The notes: generated from the letters alone by a model not told the origin. DNA of 64,000 nucleotides from Streptomyces sp. RB17 (GCF_009604455.1 NZ_WEGL01000009.1:62001-126000); one strand, 5' to 3'. Numbered from the stretch's first letter, positions 49,232-57,682 are shown. Numbers and translations: made by a program.

Positions 49232-50620
49232 ATGAAGGCACACGACGGCCTCTACATCGACGGCGCCTGGCGCCCCGCCGAGAGCGCGGATGTCATCGAG
49301 GTCGTGAACCCGGCCGACGAACAGGTCATCGCCAGGGTCCCGGCGGGCGGCGCCCTGGACGTCGACACCGCCGTACGCGCGGCCCGCGCCGCACTGCCCG
49401 CCTGGGCCGCCACGCCGCCGGCCGAGCGCGCCGCCCGCCTCACCGCCCTCCGCGACGCCCTCGTGGCCCGCAAGGACGAGATCGCCGAGACGGTCACCGC
49501 CGAGCTGGGCTCCCCGCTGCCGTTCTCCCAGGCCGTGCACGCGGCCGTGCCGATCGCGGTCGCCGGCTCCTACGCCGAGCTGGCCGCGGCCCACTCCTTC
49601 GAGGAGAAGGTGGGCAACTCCACGGTCCTGCACGAGCCGATCGGCGTGGTCGCCGCGATCACCCCCTGGAACTACCCCCTGCACCAGATCGTCGCCAAGG
49701 TCGCCCCGGCGCTCGCCGCCGGCTGCACGGTGGTCCTCAAGCCCGCCGAGGACACCCCGCTCACCGCCCAGCTGTTCGCCGAGGCCGTCCACGAGGCGGG
49801 CGTCCCGGCCGGTGTGTTCAACCTGGTCACCGGCCTCGGCCCGGTCGCCGGCCAGGCGCTCGCCGAGCACCCGGGCGTGGACCTGGTGTCCTTCACCGGC
49901 TCCACCGCGGTCGGCAGGCAGATCGGCGCGGTGGCGGGCGCGGCGGTCAAGAAGGTCGCCCTGGAGCTGGGCGGCAAGTCCGCCAACGTCATCCTGCCGA
50001 GCGCCGACCTCGCCAAGGCGGTGAACGTCGGCGTCGCCAACGTGATGTCCAACTCCGGGCAGACCTGCAGCGCCTGGACCCGCATGCTGGTCCACCGCGA
50101 CCAGTACGACGAGGCCGTCGAGCTGGCCGCCGCGGCCGCCGCCAAGTACGGCGAGCGCATCGGCCCGGTCGTCAACGCCAAGCAGCAGGCGAGGGTGCGC
50201 GGCTACATCGAGAAGGGCCTCGCCGAGGGCGCCCGCCTGGTCGCCGGCGGCCCCGAATCCCCGCAGGAGAAGGGCTACTTCATCAGCCCCACGGTCTTCG
50301 CGGACGTGACCCCGGAGATGACCGTCGCCCAGGAGGAGATCTTCGGCCCGGTCCTGTCGATTCTGCGGTACGACGACGAGGAGGACGCCCTGCGCATCGC
50401 CAACGGCACGGTGTACGGCCTCGCGGGCGCCGTGTGGGCCGGTGACGACGCCGAGGCCGTGGCCTTCGCCCGGCGCATGGACACCGGCCAGGTCGACATC
50501 AACGGCGGCCGGTTCAACCCCCTCGCCCCCTTCGGCGGCTACAAGCAGTCCGGGGTCGGCCGGGAACTGGGCGCGCACGGACTCACCGAGTACCTCCAGA
50601 CCAAGTCCCTCCAGTTCTAA
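49232..50620 (+). CDS. NAD(P)-dependent aldehyde dehydrogenase
   Basis: A 462-residue aldehyde dehydrogenase. The NAD site is in TPWNYPLHQIVAKVAPALAA, the general base Glu in ALELGGKSAN (about 245) and the catalytic Cys279 in NSGQTCSAW. It oxidises an aldehyde to an acid; the substrate is unknown. The ribosome site is GGGAGGAAA. The alcohol dehydrogenase gene follows after 15 bases, so the pair probably carries out successive oxidations of an alcohol to an acid. The TetR-type palindrome upstream is shared with the acyl-CoA dehydrogenase promoter. Confidence 0.92.
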   Translation: MKAHDGLYIDGAWRPAESADVIEVVNPADEQVIARVPAGGALDVDTAVRAARAALPAWAATPPAERAARLTALRDALVARKDEIAETVTAELGSPLPFSQAVHAAVPIAVAGSYAELAAAHSFEEKVGNSTVLHEPIGVVAAITPWNYPLHQIVAKVAPALAAGCTVVLKPAEDTPLTAQLFAEAVHEAGVPAGVFNLVTGLGPVAGQALAEHPGVDLVSFTGSTAVGRQIGAVAGAAVKKVALELGGKSANVILPSADLAKAVNVGVANVMSNSGQTCSAWTRMLVHRDQYDEAVELAAAAAAKYGERIGPVVNAKQQARVRGYIEKGLAEGARLVAGGPESPQEKGYFISPTVFADVTPEMTVAQEEIFGPVLSILRYDDEEDALRIANGTVYGLAGAVWAGDDAEAVAFARRMDTGQVDINGGRFNPLAPFGGYKQSGVGRELGAHGLTEYLQTKSLQF

Positions 50621-50635
50621 GGAAGTCCGCGACCC

Positions 50636-51718
50636 ATGGCCGTACGAGCCGCCGTCCTGCCCGCCATCGGCGCACCCCTGGAGATCACCGGCATCGACCT
50701 GCCCGACCCGGGCCCCGGACAGGTCCGGGTCCGCCTCGCCGCCGCCGGTGTCTGCCACTCCGACCTGTCCCTGTCCAACGGCACCATGCGCGTCCCGGTC
50801 CCGGCCGTCCTCGGCCACGAGGGCGCCGGCACGGTCGTGGCCGTGGGCGAGGGCGTCACACACGTCGCCGAGGGCGACCCGGTCGTTCTCAACTGGGCCC
50901 CGTCCTGCGGCGGTTGCCACGCCTGCGCGCTCGGCGAGGTCTGGCTGTGCGCCAACGCCCTGAACGGCGCCGCCGACGTCTACGCCCGCACCACCGACGG
51001 CACCGACCTGCACCCCGGCCTGAACGTGGCCGCGTTCGCCGAGGAGACCGTGGTCTCCGCGTCCTGCGTGCTGCCCCTGCCCAAGGGCGTGCCGCTGGTG
51101 GACGCCGCCCTCCTCGGCTGCGCCGTCCTCACCGGCTACGGCGCCGTCCACCACTCGGCGAAAGTCCGCGAGGGCGAGACGGTCGCCGTCTTCGGCGCGG
51201 GCGGCGTCGGTCTCGCCACCCTCCAGTCGGCCCGCATCGCGGGCGCCTCCCGGATCATCGCCGTCGACGTCTCCGCGGGGAAGGAGGAGCTGGCCCGCGC
51301 GGCCGGTGCCACGGACTACGTGCTCGCCTCCGAGAACACCCCCCGCGAGATCCGCGCCCTCACCGGCAAGCAGGGCGTGGACGTCTCGGTGGAGTGCGTG
51401 GGCCGCGCGGTGTCGATCCGCGCGGCCTGGGACTCCACCCGCCGGGGCGGCCGTACGACGGTCGTCGGCATCGGCGGCAAGGACCAGGAGGTCACGTTCA
51501 ACGCCCTGGAGATCTTCCACTGGGGCCGCACCCTGTCCGGCTGCGTCTACGGCAACTCCGACCCCGCCCGCGATGTGCCGGTGCTCGCCGAGCACGTGAG
51601 GGAAGGCCGCCTGGACCTCTCCGCGCTGGTGACGGAGCGGATCGCCCTGGAGGGCATCCCGGCCGCCTTCGCGAACATGCTCGAGGGCAAGGGCGGCCGG
51701 GCGCTGGTGGTGTTCTGA
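50636..51718 (+). CDS. zinc-dependent medium-chain alcohol dehydrogenase
   Basis: A 360-residue MDR-family alcohol dehydrogenase. Catalytic zinc ligands are Cys40 (GVCHSD) and His61-Glu62 (GHEGAGTV). Structural zinc Cys91, 94, 97 and 105 lie in CGGCHACALGEVWLC. The Rossmann motif is VFGAGGVGLATLQSA. The sequence resembles class III/mycothiol-type enzymes (FAEETVVSAS), but the substrate cannot be told. It is cotranscribed with the ALDH gene and converges on the DMT exporter gene, with 3 bases between stops. Confidence 0.92.
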   Translation: MAVRAAVLPAIGAPLEITGIDLPDPGPGQVRVRLAAAGVCHSDLSLSNGTMRVPVPAVLGHEGAGTVVAVGEGVTHVAEGDPVVLNWAPSCGGCHACALGEVWLCANALNGAADVYARTTDGTDLHPGLNVAAFAEETVVSASCVLPLPKGVPLVDAALLGCAVLTGYGAVHHSAKVREGETVAVFGAGGVGLATLQSARIAGASRIIAVDVSAGKEELARAAGATDYVLASENTPREIRALTGKQGVDVSVECVGRAVSIRAAWDSTRRGGRTTVVGIGGKDQEVTFNALEIFHWGRTLSGCVYGNSDPARDVPVLAEHVREGRLDLSALVTERIALEGIPAAFANMLEGKGGRALVVF

Positions 51719-51721
51719 GGC

Positions 51722-52651
51722 TCAGCCGACCTTCTCGGGTCGCGGCTCCCGGCCCGCGACCCGCCTGCTCCGCCCGAGCGTCCGCGACCGCGACACCGCC
51801 ACGCCGGCGAGGCACAGCACACCACCGACGAGCGTGAGGACACCCGGCACCTCACCGAGCACCAGCCACGACATCAGCACCACCAGCGCGGGCACCGCGT
51901 ACGTCGTCGCGCCCATGCGGCTGGCGGTGGTGCGGGCGAGGGCGTAGGCCCAGGTGGTGAAGGCGAGCGCGGTCGGGAAAACGCCCAGGTAGACCATGTC
52001 GAGGGTGGCCGGCACGGGCGCGTGCGCGGCCTGGTGCACCAGTTGCCCGGCGAACGGCAGACACGCCACCGCCCCGACCAGACACCCGAACGTCGTCACC
52101 TGCAGGGCGCTCGCCTGTCCCAGGGCCGGCTTCTGCGCGACGACACCGGCGGCGTACGCCATCGCCGCGAGCAGACACAGCACCACGCCGAGGACGGAGG
52201 ATCCGCCCCCGCCCGACATCGACAGCCCCACGGTCACCGCACCCGCGAACGACACGGCCATCCCGGCCAGCAGTCGCGGCGGCATCGGATCGCCGAGCAG
52301 ACGGGCGCCGAGCAGGGCGATCAGCAGCGGGCCGACGTTCACGACGAGCGCGGCGGTACCGGCGTCCACCTGCTGCTCGCCCCAGTTCAGAGCCACCATG
52401 TAGAACCCGAACCACAGCAGCCCGGACAGCAGGATCCCGCGCCAGGCGGCCCTGGGCGGCAGCCCTTCCCGGCGTACGGCCCAGACGACCCCCAGGGCGA
52501 GGGCCCCCGACGCCAGCCGCCCCAGGGCCAGCGCGCCCGGCGAGTACTCCTGCCCCGCACTCCGGATCGCCACGAAGGCGGACGCCCAGAGGACGACGGT
52601 GACGACGGCTGCGCCGGCGGGCAGCAGGCGATGGCGTGGGACGGCGTTCAT
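51722..52651 (-). CDS. EamA/DMT superfamily exporter
   Basis: A 309-residue membrane protein with ten helices in two EamA repeats (first repeat from WASAFVAIRSAGQEYSPGAL, second from LGVVLCLLAAMAYAAGVV). Such carriers export amino acids or other metabolites. The tail is short and basic. Tandem ATGs lie at 52654 and 52651; the second is better spaced from GGGAG. The gene is alone in its direction and ends at the ADH gene. Confidence 0.88.
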   Translation of the reverse strand: MNAVPRHRLLPAGAAVVTVVLWASAFVAIRSAGQEYSPGALALGRLASGALALGVVWAVRREGLPPRAAWRGILLSGLLWFGFYMVALNWGEQQVDAGTAALVVNVGPLLIALLGARLLGDPMPPRLLAGMAVSFAGAVTVGLSMSGGGGSSVLGVVLCLLAAMAYAAGVVAQKPALGQASALQVTTFGCLVGAVACLPFAGQLVHQAAHAPVPATLDMVYLGVFPTALAFTTWAYALARTTASRMGATTYAVPALVVLMSWLVLGEVPGVLTLVGGVLCLAGVAVSRSRTLGRSRRVAGREPRPEKVG

Positions 52652-52780
52652 CATGCTCCCGAGGTTAGGTAGGGGACTGTGTCTTGGCCGGCGGCTGTCG
52701 GACAGGGCGCCCGGGGGCTGGGCGGGGCCTGGGTCGCTTACCGGCGCCGGCAAAGGTGCCTCGAAGGTGCCGGGCACTGC

Positions 52781-52845
52781 AGCCCCCCGAGGGGCGCGGG
52801 GAACTGTGCGAGCAACCACGAACGACCCGCACCCGGCAGACGACA
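52781..52845 (+). repeat. dispersed palindromic repeat, short form
   Basis: Head CCCCCCGAGGGGCGCGGGG, then AACTGTGCGAGCAACCACGA and the tail ACGACCCGCACCCGGCAGAC. Same family as 34506 and 57683. It ends 26 bases from the stop of the ArsR gene. Confidence 0.72.
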
Positions 52846-52870
52846 GAACCCACCGCCCCGGTAGTCGCAC

Positions 52871-53584
52871 TCAGCGCAGGGCACCGGAAGGAATACCGAG
52901 CAAGGCCGACAACCGCCGCTCCCCCGCGGGGGTCACTTTCACGGCCCGCGCGGAGCCGATCCGCACACACCACCCCACCTCCAGCGCATGCCGGCACAGC
53001 GCGGCCCCCGCCGCCCCCGCGAGATGGGGCCGCCGCTCGGTCCAGTCCAGGCACGCCCGGGCCAGCGGCCGCCGGCCGGAAACCTCGAGCGGAATCCCCG
53101 CCGAAGCGAACCACTCCAGCCCCGCGTCCGTCAGCGCGAACCCCGTGTCCTGCCGCAACAACCCTTGGAGGGTCAGCGCATCCGTGACCGCGATCCCCAG
53201 CCGCCCCGCGAGATGGTCGTAACAGGTACGGCCCCGGGCCATGGCCGACCCGGCACTCGACTCCCGCAGGGTGCGAGGAGAACGCCGCACAGCCGCCGGA
53301 GGCACGTGCGCGGCCAGGTCCTCGACCAGCTGCGCCACGTGTGCGTCGGCCAGCCGCACATACCGGTGCCGCCCCTGCCGTTCCTCCGCGAGCAGGCCCG
53401 CGGCCACCAGCTTGCCCAGGTGCTCGCTGAGCGTCGACGCGGCGACCCCGGCGTGCCGGGCCAGCTCACCGGCCGTCCAGGCCCGACCGTCGAGCAGCGC
53501 CAGCAGACACGCGGCACGGGTCTCGTCGGCGATCAGGGAGGCGAGCGCGGCGAGACCGGCCGCCTGTGGATCCTTCGCGGTCAT
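52871..53584 (-). CDS. ArsR family winged-helix regulator
   Basis: A 237-residue protein. The N-terminal half is an ArsR-type DNA-binding domain (LASLIADETRAACLLALLDG, then HAGVAASTLSEHLGKLVAAG and HRYVRLADAHV). The C-terminal ~130 residues form an extra domain with several Cys (TCYDHLAG; CLDW; CRHAL; CVRIG) that might bind metal or ligand. No metal gene is near; the divergent-side neighbour is a TetR gene on the same strand. The start at 53584 overlaps a TACCGC/GCGGTA palindrome; ATG 53596 is an alternative. Confidence 0.8.
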   Translation of the reverse strand: MTAKDPQAAGLAALASLIADETRAACLLALLDGRAWTAGELARHAGVAASTLSEHLGKLVAAGLLAEERQGRHRYVRLADAHVAQLVEDLAAHVPPAAVRRSPRTLRESSAGSAMARGRTCYDHLAGRLGIAVTDALTLQGLLRQDTGFALTDAGLEWFASAGIPLEVSGRRPLARACLDWTERRPHLAGAAGAALCRHALEVGWCVRIGSARAVKVTPAGERRLSALLGIPSGALR

Positions 53585-53602
53585 ACCGCCCAGCATGCGG
53601 TA
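53584..53602. promoter_or_regulatory. palindrome over the ArsR gene start
   Basis: TACCGC (53584-53589) and GCGGTA (53597-53602) flank 7 bases, overlapping the start codon. It suits autoregulation by roadblock. Confidence 0.4.
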
Positions 53603-53625
53603 CGGACACTTCGGCCCCCACCGAA

Positions 53626-54285
53626 TTATCGCTGCATGCCCGGCTGCACCTGCTGCCGTACCTGCTCGTACTGCTGCGCCAGCCCGTCCAGCAGCGCCGT
53701 GAGCCCGGTCTCGAAGGCACGCTCGTCGATCTTCTCCTGCTGCTCGGCGAGCAGATGGGCCTGGCCGAGGTGGGGATAGTCGGCGGGGTCGTACGCGCTC
53801 GCGTCGTCCACGAAGCCCCCGGCGAACGAACCGAGCGCGGAACCCATGATGAAGTACCGCATGAGCGCGCCGATGGAGGTCGCCTGGGCCGGTGGCCAGC
53901 CGGCGTCGACCATCGCGCCGTAGACCGCGTCGGCCAGTCGCAGGGCGGCCGGACGGCGTCCAGGGCCCCTGGCCAGCACCGGGACGATGTTCGGGTGCTC
54001 GCGCAGGGCGGCGCGGTAGGAGACGGCCCAGTCGTGCAGCGCGGTGCGCCAGTCCCGGCCGTCCTCGAACATCGACAGGTCCACCAGAGCGCTCACCGAG
54101 TCGGCGACCGCCTCCAGGATCTCGTCCTTGGTGCGGAAGTGGTTGTAGAGCGAGGGCCCGCTCACCCCCAGCTCGGCGGCGAGCCGGCGGGTGGAGACGG
54201 TCGCCAGGCCCTCCCGGTCCACGAGTTCCCGGGCCGTCTCGACGATCCGTTCGGTGCTGAGGAGGGGCTTGCGCGGTCGGGCCAT
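53626..54285 (-). CDS. TetR family transcriptional regulator
   Basis: A 219-residue repressor from ATG 54285 (MARPRKPLLSTERIVETA); ATG 54294 adds three residues. The helix-turn-helix is LAAELGVSGPSLYNHFRTKD. The C-terminal domain is of the TetR_C (AcrR/TetR-like) type. It is divergent from the acyl-CoA dehydrogenase with an AAACTAGC-N3-GCTAATTT palindrome between them. The same palindrome occurs before the ALDH/ADH operon, so a wider local regulon is likely. Confidence 0.88.
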   Translation of the reverse strand: MARPRKPLLSTERIVETARELVDREGLATVSTRRLAAELGVSGPSLYNHFRTKDEILEAVADSVSALVDLSMFEDGRDWRTALHDWAVSYRAALREHPNIVPVLARGPGRRPAALRLADAVYGAMVDAGWPPAQATSIGALMRYFIMGSALGSFAGGFVDDASAYDPADYPHLGQAHLLAEQQEKIDERAFETGLTALLDGLAQQYEQVRQQVQPGMQR

Positions 54286-54311
54286 GGCGCACATAGTAGG
54301 GCTGCGGACGT

Positions 54312-54330
54312 AAACTAGCAGTGCTAATTT
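54312..54330. promoter_or_regulatory. TetR operator between tetR and acyl-CoA dehydrogenase genes
   Basis: AAACTAGCAGTGCTAATTT: left arm AAACTAGC, right arm GCTAATTT, one mismatch. It lies 27 bases before the TetR ATG and 56 bases before the acyl-CoA dehydrogenase start, covering both promoters. The match to 49175-49193 supports one regulator. Confidence 0.75.
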
Positions 54331-54385
54331 AAATGTACGGCTTTCAAGATCCGTTCGATGGATCCTTTCTGTATGGGGTGATCGC

Positions 54386-55540
54386 GTGGTGAACCTGGAG
54401 CTGAGCGAGGAGCAGGCCGCCGTACGGCAGCTCGCCCGGGACTTCGTGGAGCGCGAGATCGCCCCGCACGTCGTGGCGTGGGACCGGGCCGAGGAGGTCG
54501 ACCGGGGCATCGTGAAGAAGCTCGGCGAGGTCGGCTTCCTGGGGCTGACCGTCGACGAGGAGTACGGCGGCTGTGGCGGCGACCATCTCGCGTACTGCCT
54601 GGTCACCGAGGAGCTGGGGCGCGGCGACTCCTCCGTGCGCGGGATCGTCTCCGTGTCCCTCGGGCTCGTCGCCAAGACGATCGCCGCCTGGGGTGACGAG
54701 GGGCAGAAGCGGCGCTGGCTGCCGGGACTGACCGCGGGCGAGTACGTCGGCTGCTTCGGCCTCACCGAGCCCGGCACCGGCTCCGACGCGGGCAACCTCA
54801 CCACCCGCGCCGTACGAGACGGCGACGACTACGTCATCAACGGCGCCAAGACGTTCATCACCAACGGGACGTGGGCGGACGTCGTCCTGCTCTTCGCCCG
54901 CTCCACCGACGCCCCCGGCCACAAGGGCGTCTCCGCCTTCCTCGTGCCCACCGACACCCCCGGCCTGACCCGCCGCACCATCCACGGCAAGCTCGGCCTG
55001 CGCGGCCAGGCCACCGCCGAGCTGGTCCTCGAGGACGTGCGGGTGCCCGCCTCGGCGATGCTCGGCGAGGCGGGCAAGGGCTTCTCCGTGGCCATGTCCG
55101 CCCTGGCCAAGGGGCGGATGTCGGTGGCCGCGGGCTGCGTCGGCATCGCCCAGGCCGCGCTGGACGCGGCGGTGCGGTACGCCGGCGAGCGCGAGCAGTT
55201 CGGCAAGCCGATCGCCCACCACCAACTGGTGCAGGAGCTGATCAGCGACATCGCCGTCGACGTGGACGCCGCCCGGCTGCTCACCTGGCGCGTCGCCGAT
55301 CTGATCGACCGCGGGCAGCCGTTCGCCGTCGAGTCCTCCAAGGCCAAGCTGTTCGCCTCCGAGGCCGCCGTCCGCGCCGCCAACAACGCCCTCCAGGTCT
55401 TCGGGGGTTACGGCTACATCGACGAGTACCCGGCCGGCAAACTCCTGCGCGACGCCCGCGTGATGACCCTCTACGAGGGCACCAGCCAGATCCAGAAGCT
55501 GCTCATCGGCCGTTCCCTGACCGGGGTTTCGGCGTTCTGA
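54386..55540 (+). CDS. acyl-CoA dehydrogenase
   Basis: A 384-residue FAD enzyme. The FAD/acyl-CoA signature is CFGLTEPGTGSDAGN, the flavin-binding QVFGGYGYIDEYPAGKLLRD and the C-terminal catalytic Glu in TLYEGTSQIQKL. The length is that of a short/branched-chain acyl-CoA dehydrogenase. It introduces the alpha,beta double bond of a CoA thioester; the substrate chain is unknown. The start is GTG 54386 or the next codon GTG 54389. It is controlled by the divergent TetR, by position and palindrome. A terminator hairpin follows. Confidence 0.92.
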   Translation: MVNLELSEEQAAVRQLARDFVEREIAPHVVAWDRAEEVDRGIVKKLGEVGFLGLTVDEEYGGCGGDHLAYCLVTEELGRGDSSVRGIVSVSLGLVAKTIAAWGDEGQKRRWLPGLTAGEYVGCFGLTEPGTGSDAGNLTTRAVRDGDDYVINGAKTFITNGTWADVVLLFARSTDAPGHKGVSAFLVPTDTPGLTRRTIHGKLGLRGQATAELVLEDVRVPASAMLGEAGKGFSVAMSALAKGRMSVAAGCVGIAQAALDAAVRYAGEREQFGKPIAHHQLVQELISDIAVDVDAARLLTWRVADLIDRGQPFAVESSKAKLFASEAAVRAANNALQVFGGYGYIDEYPAGKLLRDARVMTLYEGTSQIQKLLIGRSLTGVSAF

Positions 55541-55565
55541 GCATCTGAGTACGCGCCTGAGTACT

Positions 55566-55597
55566 TCGGCGGATGTGGCGAGGGCCACGTCCGCCGA
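55566..55597. terminator. strong terminator hairpin after the acyl-CoA dehydrogenase gene
   Basis: A 14-pair stem (55566-55579 with 55584-55597, one G-U pair) closes a 4-base loop GAGG. It lies 26 bases past the stop and 12 bases before the YiaAB gene, so it separates the two units or attenuates the second. Confidence 0.8.
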
Positions 55598-55608
55598 TGC
55601 TCTTCTCC

Positions 55609-55896
55609 ATGAGTGACACACCGGTCAAGCACCAGAGCACGGTCGCGTTCTACGGGCAGGCCGTCGCCTCCTTCTCCATCGCCATGGCGGCCACGGCCGT
55701 CGGTATCTACCAGCTGGACACCAATGCCTGGGTCCGGGCCTTCCTGGCCATCGCCGTCCTCTACCTCGTCACCTCCGCCTTCACCCTCGCCAAGGTGATC
55801 AGGGACCGGCAGGAGGCCGGGCAGCTCATCAGCCGCGTCGACCAGGCGCGCCTGGAGAAGCTCCTCGCCGAGCACGACCCCTTCGAGAAGATCTGA
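55609..55896 (+). CDS. YiaA/YiaB family inner membrane protein
   Basis: A 95-residue protein from ATG 55609 (MSDTPVKHQSTVAFYGQAV) with two membrane helices (FSIAMAATAVGIYQL and AFLAIAVLYLVTSAFTLAKV) and a charged C-terminal tail (RLEKLLAEHDPFEKI). This matches the YiaA/B pattern. The function is unknown. It sits between the acyl-CoA dehydrogenase terminator and the next TetR gene. Confidence 0.8.
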   Translation: MSDTPVKHQSTVAFYGQAVASFSIAMAATAVGIYQLDTNAWVRAFLAIAVLYLVTSAFTLAKVIRDRQEAGQLISRVDQARLEKLLAEHDPFEKI

Positions 55897-55905
55897 GCAG
55901 GCACA

Positions 55906-55921
55906 CTAAGCGCTCGCTCAC
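55906..55921. promoter_or_regulatory. TetR operator-like site before the second TetR gene
   Basis: CTAAGCG-CT-CGCTCAC is an imperfect inverted repeat, 49 bases before the TetR start. It matches the perfect palindrome before the MaoC gene (57116-57131). Confidence 0.55.
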
Positions 55922-55969
55922 CGTCGGCGGTATGGTGGTGCTCCTGTCACCGAGAGGGGCGAGCGAGCG

Positions 55970-56593
55970 ATGAGTACGGCGGAGGAGACGACCGGCGGCG
56001 AAGTGGAGCCGTGGGAAGAGGTCACCCCGGACGCGGCGCGGCGGCTGCTCGTCGCCGCCGTGGAGGCCTTCGCCGAGCGCGGCTACCACGCGACGACCAC
56101 CCGCGACATCGCGGGCCGCGCCGGCATGAGTCCGGCCGCCCTCTACATCCACTACAAGACCAAGGAAGAGCTGCTCCACCGGATCAGCCGGATCGGCCAC
56201 GACAAGGCCCTCGACATCCTGCGCACGGCGGCGCGGCGCGAGGGGACGGCGAAGGAGCGGCTGGCCGACGCGGTCGGCTCCTTCGTCCGCTGGCACGCGG
56301 GGCGGCGCACCACCGCCCGGGTCGTGCAGTACGAACTCGACGCCCTCGGCCCCGAGGCCCGCGCCGAGATCGTCGCGCTGCGCCGCCAGGTCGACGCCGA
56401 GGTGCGCGGGATCATCGAGGACGGCGTGGCCTCGGGCGAGTTCGACGTGCTGGACGTGCAGGGCACCACGCTCGCCGTGCTGTCGCTGTGCATCGACGTG
56501 GCCCGCTGGTTCAACGTGGACGGCCCGTTCACCCCCGAGGAGGTCGGCGCGCTCTACGCCGACCTCGTGCTCCGGATGGTGGGGGCGAAGTAG
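55970..56593 (+). CDS. TetR family transcriptional regulator
   Basis: A 207-residue repressor with a typical HTH (TTRDIAGRAGMSPAALYIHY) and a helical ligand domain. The sequence resembles regulators of fatty acid or acyl-CoA genes. It converges with the MaoC gene, 14 bases between stops. The CTAAGC palindrome occurs both before this gene and before the MaoC gene, so it probably represses both itself and the hydratase. Confidence 0.88.
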   Translation: MSTAEETTGGEVEPWEEVTPDAARRLLVAAVEAFAERGYHATTTRDIAGRAGMSPAALYIHYKTKEELLHRISRIGHDKALDILRTAARREGTAKERLADAVGSFVRWHAGRRTTARVVQYELDALGPEARAEIVALRRQVDAEVRGIIEDGVASGEFDVLDVQGTTLAVLSLCIDVARWFNVDGPFTPEEVGALYADLVLRMVGAK

Positions 56594-56607
56594 GCCGTCG
56601 GTACGGC

Positions 56608-57069
56608 CTACAGGTAGTACCGGGACACCGACTCCGCGACGCACACCGGCTTGTCGCCGCCCTCGCGCTCCACGGTGAAGGCGACGGTCACCTGTACACC
56701 GCCCGGGACGTCCTCGACGCCGCTGATCTTCGCGGTGGCACGCAGCCGGGACCCGACGGGGACGGGGGAGGGGAAGCGGACCTTGTTGGTGCCGTAGTTC
56801 ACGCCCATCTTCACGCCCTCGACCCGGATCAGCTGCGGGCCGAAGAGCGGGAGCAGGGAGAGCGTGAGATAGCCGTGGGCGATGGTCGTCCCGAAGGGGC
56901 CCGCGGCGGCCTTCTCCGGGTCCACGTGGATCCACTGGTGGTCGCCGGTGGCCTCGGCGAACAGGTCGATGCGCTTCTGGTCCACCTCCAGCCAGTCGGT
57001 GTGCCCCAGCTGCTCGCCGACGGCTGCCTTCAGCTCGTCGGGGGAGGTGAAGGTCCTCGGTTCTGCCAT
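56608..57069 (-). CDS. MaoC family (R)-specific enoyl-CoA hydratase
   Basis: A 153-residue hot-dog-fold hydratase. The catalytic Asp/His motif is visible as FAEATGDHQWIHVDPEKA, with the downstream GPFGTTIAHGYLTLSLLP. It hydrates trans-2-enoyl-CoA to the (R)-3-hydroxy form. ATG 57069 with GAGAGG ahead. It is convergent with the TetR gene, and a CTAAGC palindrome lies 47 bases upstream. Together with the nearby acyl-CoA dehydrogenase it suggests beta-oxidation functions in this part of the window. Confidence 0.88.
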   Translation of the reverse strand: MAEPRTFTSPDELKAAVGEQLGHTDWLEVDQKRIDLFAEATGDHQWIHVDPEKAAAGPFGTTIAHGYLTLSLLPLFGPQLIRVEGVKMGVNYGTNKVRFPSPVPVGSRLRATAKISGVEDVPGGVQVTVAFTVEREGGDKPVCVAESVSRYYL

Positions 57070-57115
57070 GTTCCCGGCCTCTCGCTCGCGTCTCGGTCGC
57101 GTATCGCCCGCGCCT

Positions 57116-57131
57116 CTAAGCAACTGCTTAG
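57116..57131. promoter_or_regulatory. TetR operator before the MaoC gene
   Basis: CTAAGCAACTGCTTAG has perfect 7-base arms with 2 bases between. It lies between the MaoC and soxR starts, which are divergent, and is shared in consensus with 55906-55921. Confidence 0.7.
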
Positions 57132-57196
57132 CATGGTCGGGTGAGGGGCGCCTGTCAACGGATCGCGACGGGCACCGGGCGACTACGCTCTGAGGA

Positions 57197-57679
57197 GTGC
57201 CCCAGATCCCCGAGAAGATCCACGAGCTGACCGTCGGCCAGTTGTCCGCGCGCAGTGGCGCCGCCGTCTCCGCCCTGCACTTCTACGAGTCCAAGGGCCT
57301 GATCAGCAGCCGCCGCACGCCCGGCAACCAGCGCCGGTACAGCCGCGACACCCTGCGCCGGGTCGCCTTCGTCCGCGCCGCTCAACGGGTCGGCATCCCG
57401 CTGGCCACGATCCGGGACGCCCTGGCCGAGCTCCCCGAGGAACGCACGCCGACGCGGGACGACTGGGCGCGGCTGTCGGAGAAGTGGCGGTCGGAGCTGG
57501 ACGAACGCATCAAGCAGCTGAACCGGTTGCGGGATCACCTCACCGACTGCATCGGGTGCGGGTGTCTTTCGCTGGAGAACTGTGTGCTGTCCAACCCGGA
57601 TGATGTGTTCGGTGAGCGGCTGATCGGGTCTCGGCTGTTCGCAGAGGGGCGGTCGGGCTCGGCCACTGGGGAGGGGTGA
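57197..57679 (+). CDS. soxR: redox-sensitive transcriptional activator SoxR
   Basis: A 160-residue MerR-family regulator with the [2Fe-2S] ligands Cys118-X2-Cys121-X-Cys123-X5-Cys129 (CIGCGCLSLENC), diagnostic for SoxR. The N-terminal HTH (LTVGQLSARSGAAVSALHFY, then ESKGLISSRRTPGNQRRYSR) is typical. In Streptomyces SoxR responds to redox-active metabolites and has no adjacent soxS; none is seen here. GTG start. It is divergent from the MaoC gene. Confidence 0.95.
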   Translation: MPQIPEKIHELTVGQLSARSGAAVSALHFYESKGLISSRRTPGNQRRYSRDTLRRVAFVRAAQRVGIPLATIRDALAELPEERTPTRDDWARLSEKWRSELDERIKQLNRLRDHLTDCIGCGCLSLENCVLSNPDDVFGERLIGSRLFAEGRSGSATGEG

Positions 57680-57682
57680 TCT

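Noticed and set aside
49187..51595. 802-codon frame antisense to ALDH and ADH
   Set aside because: Spans two unrelated real genes and has Gly/Val/Leu-rich low-complexity translation; a bias artefact.
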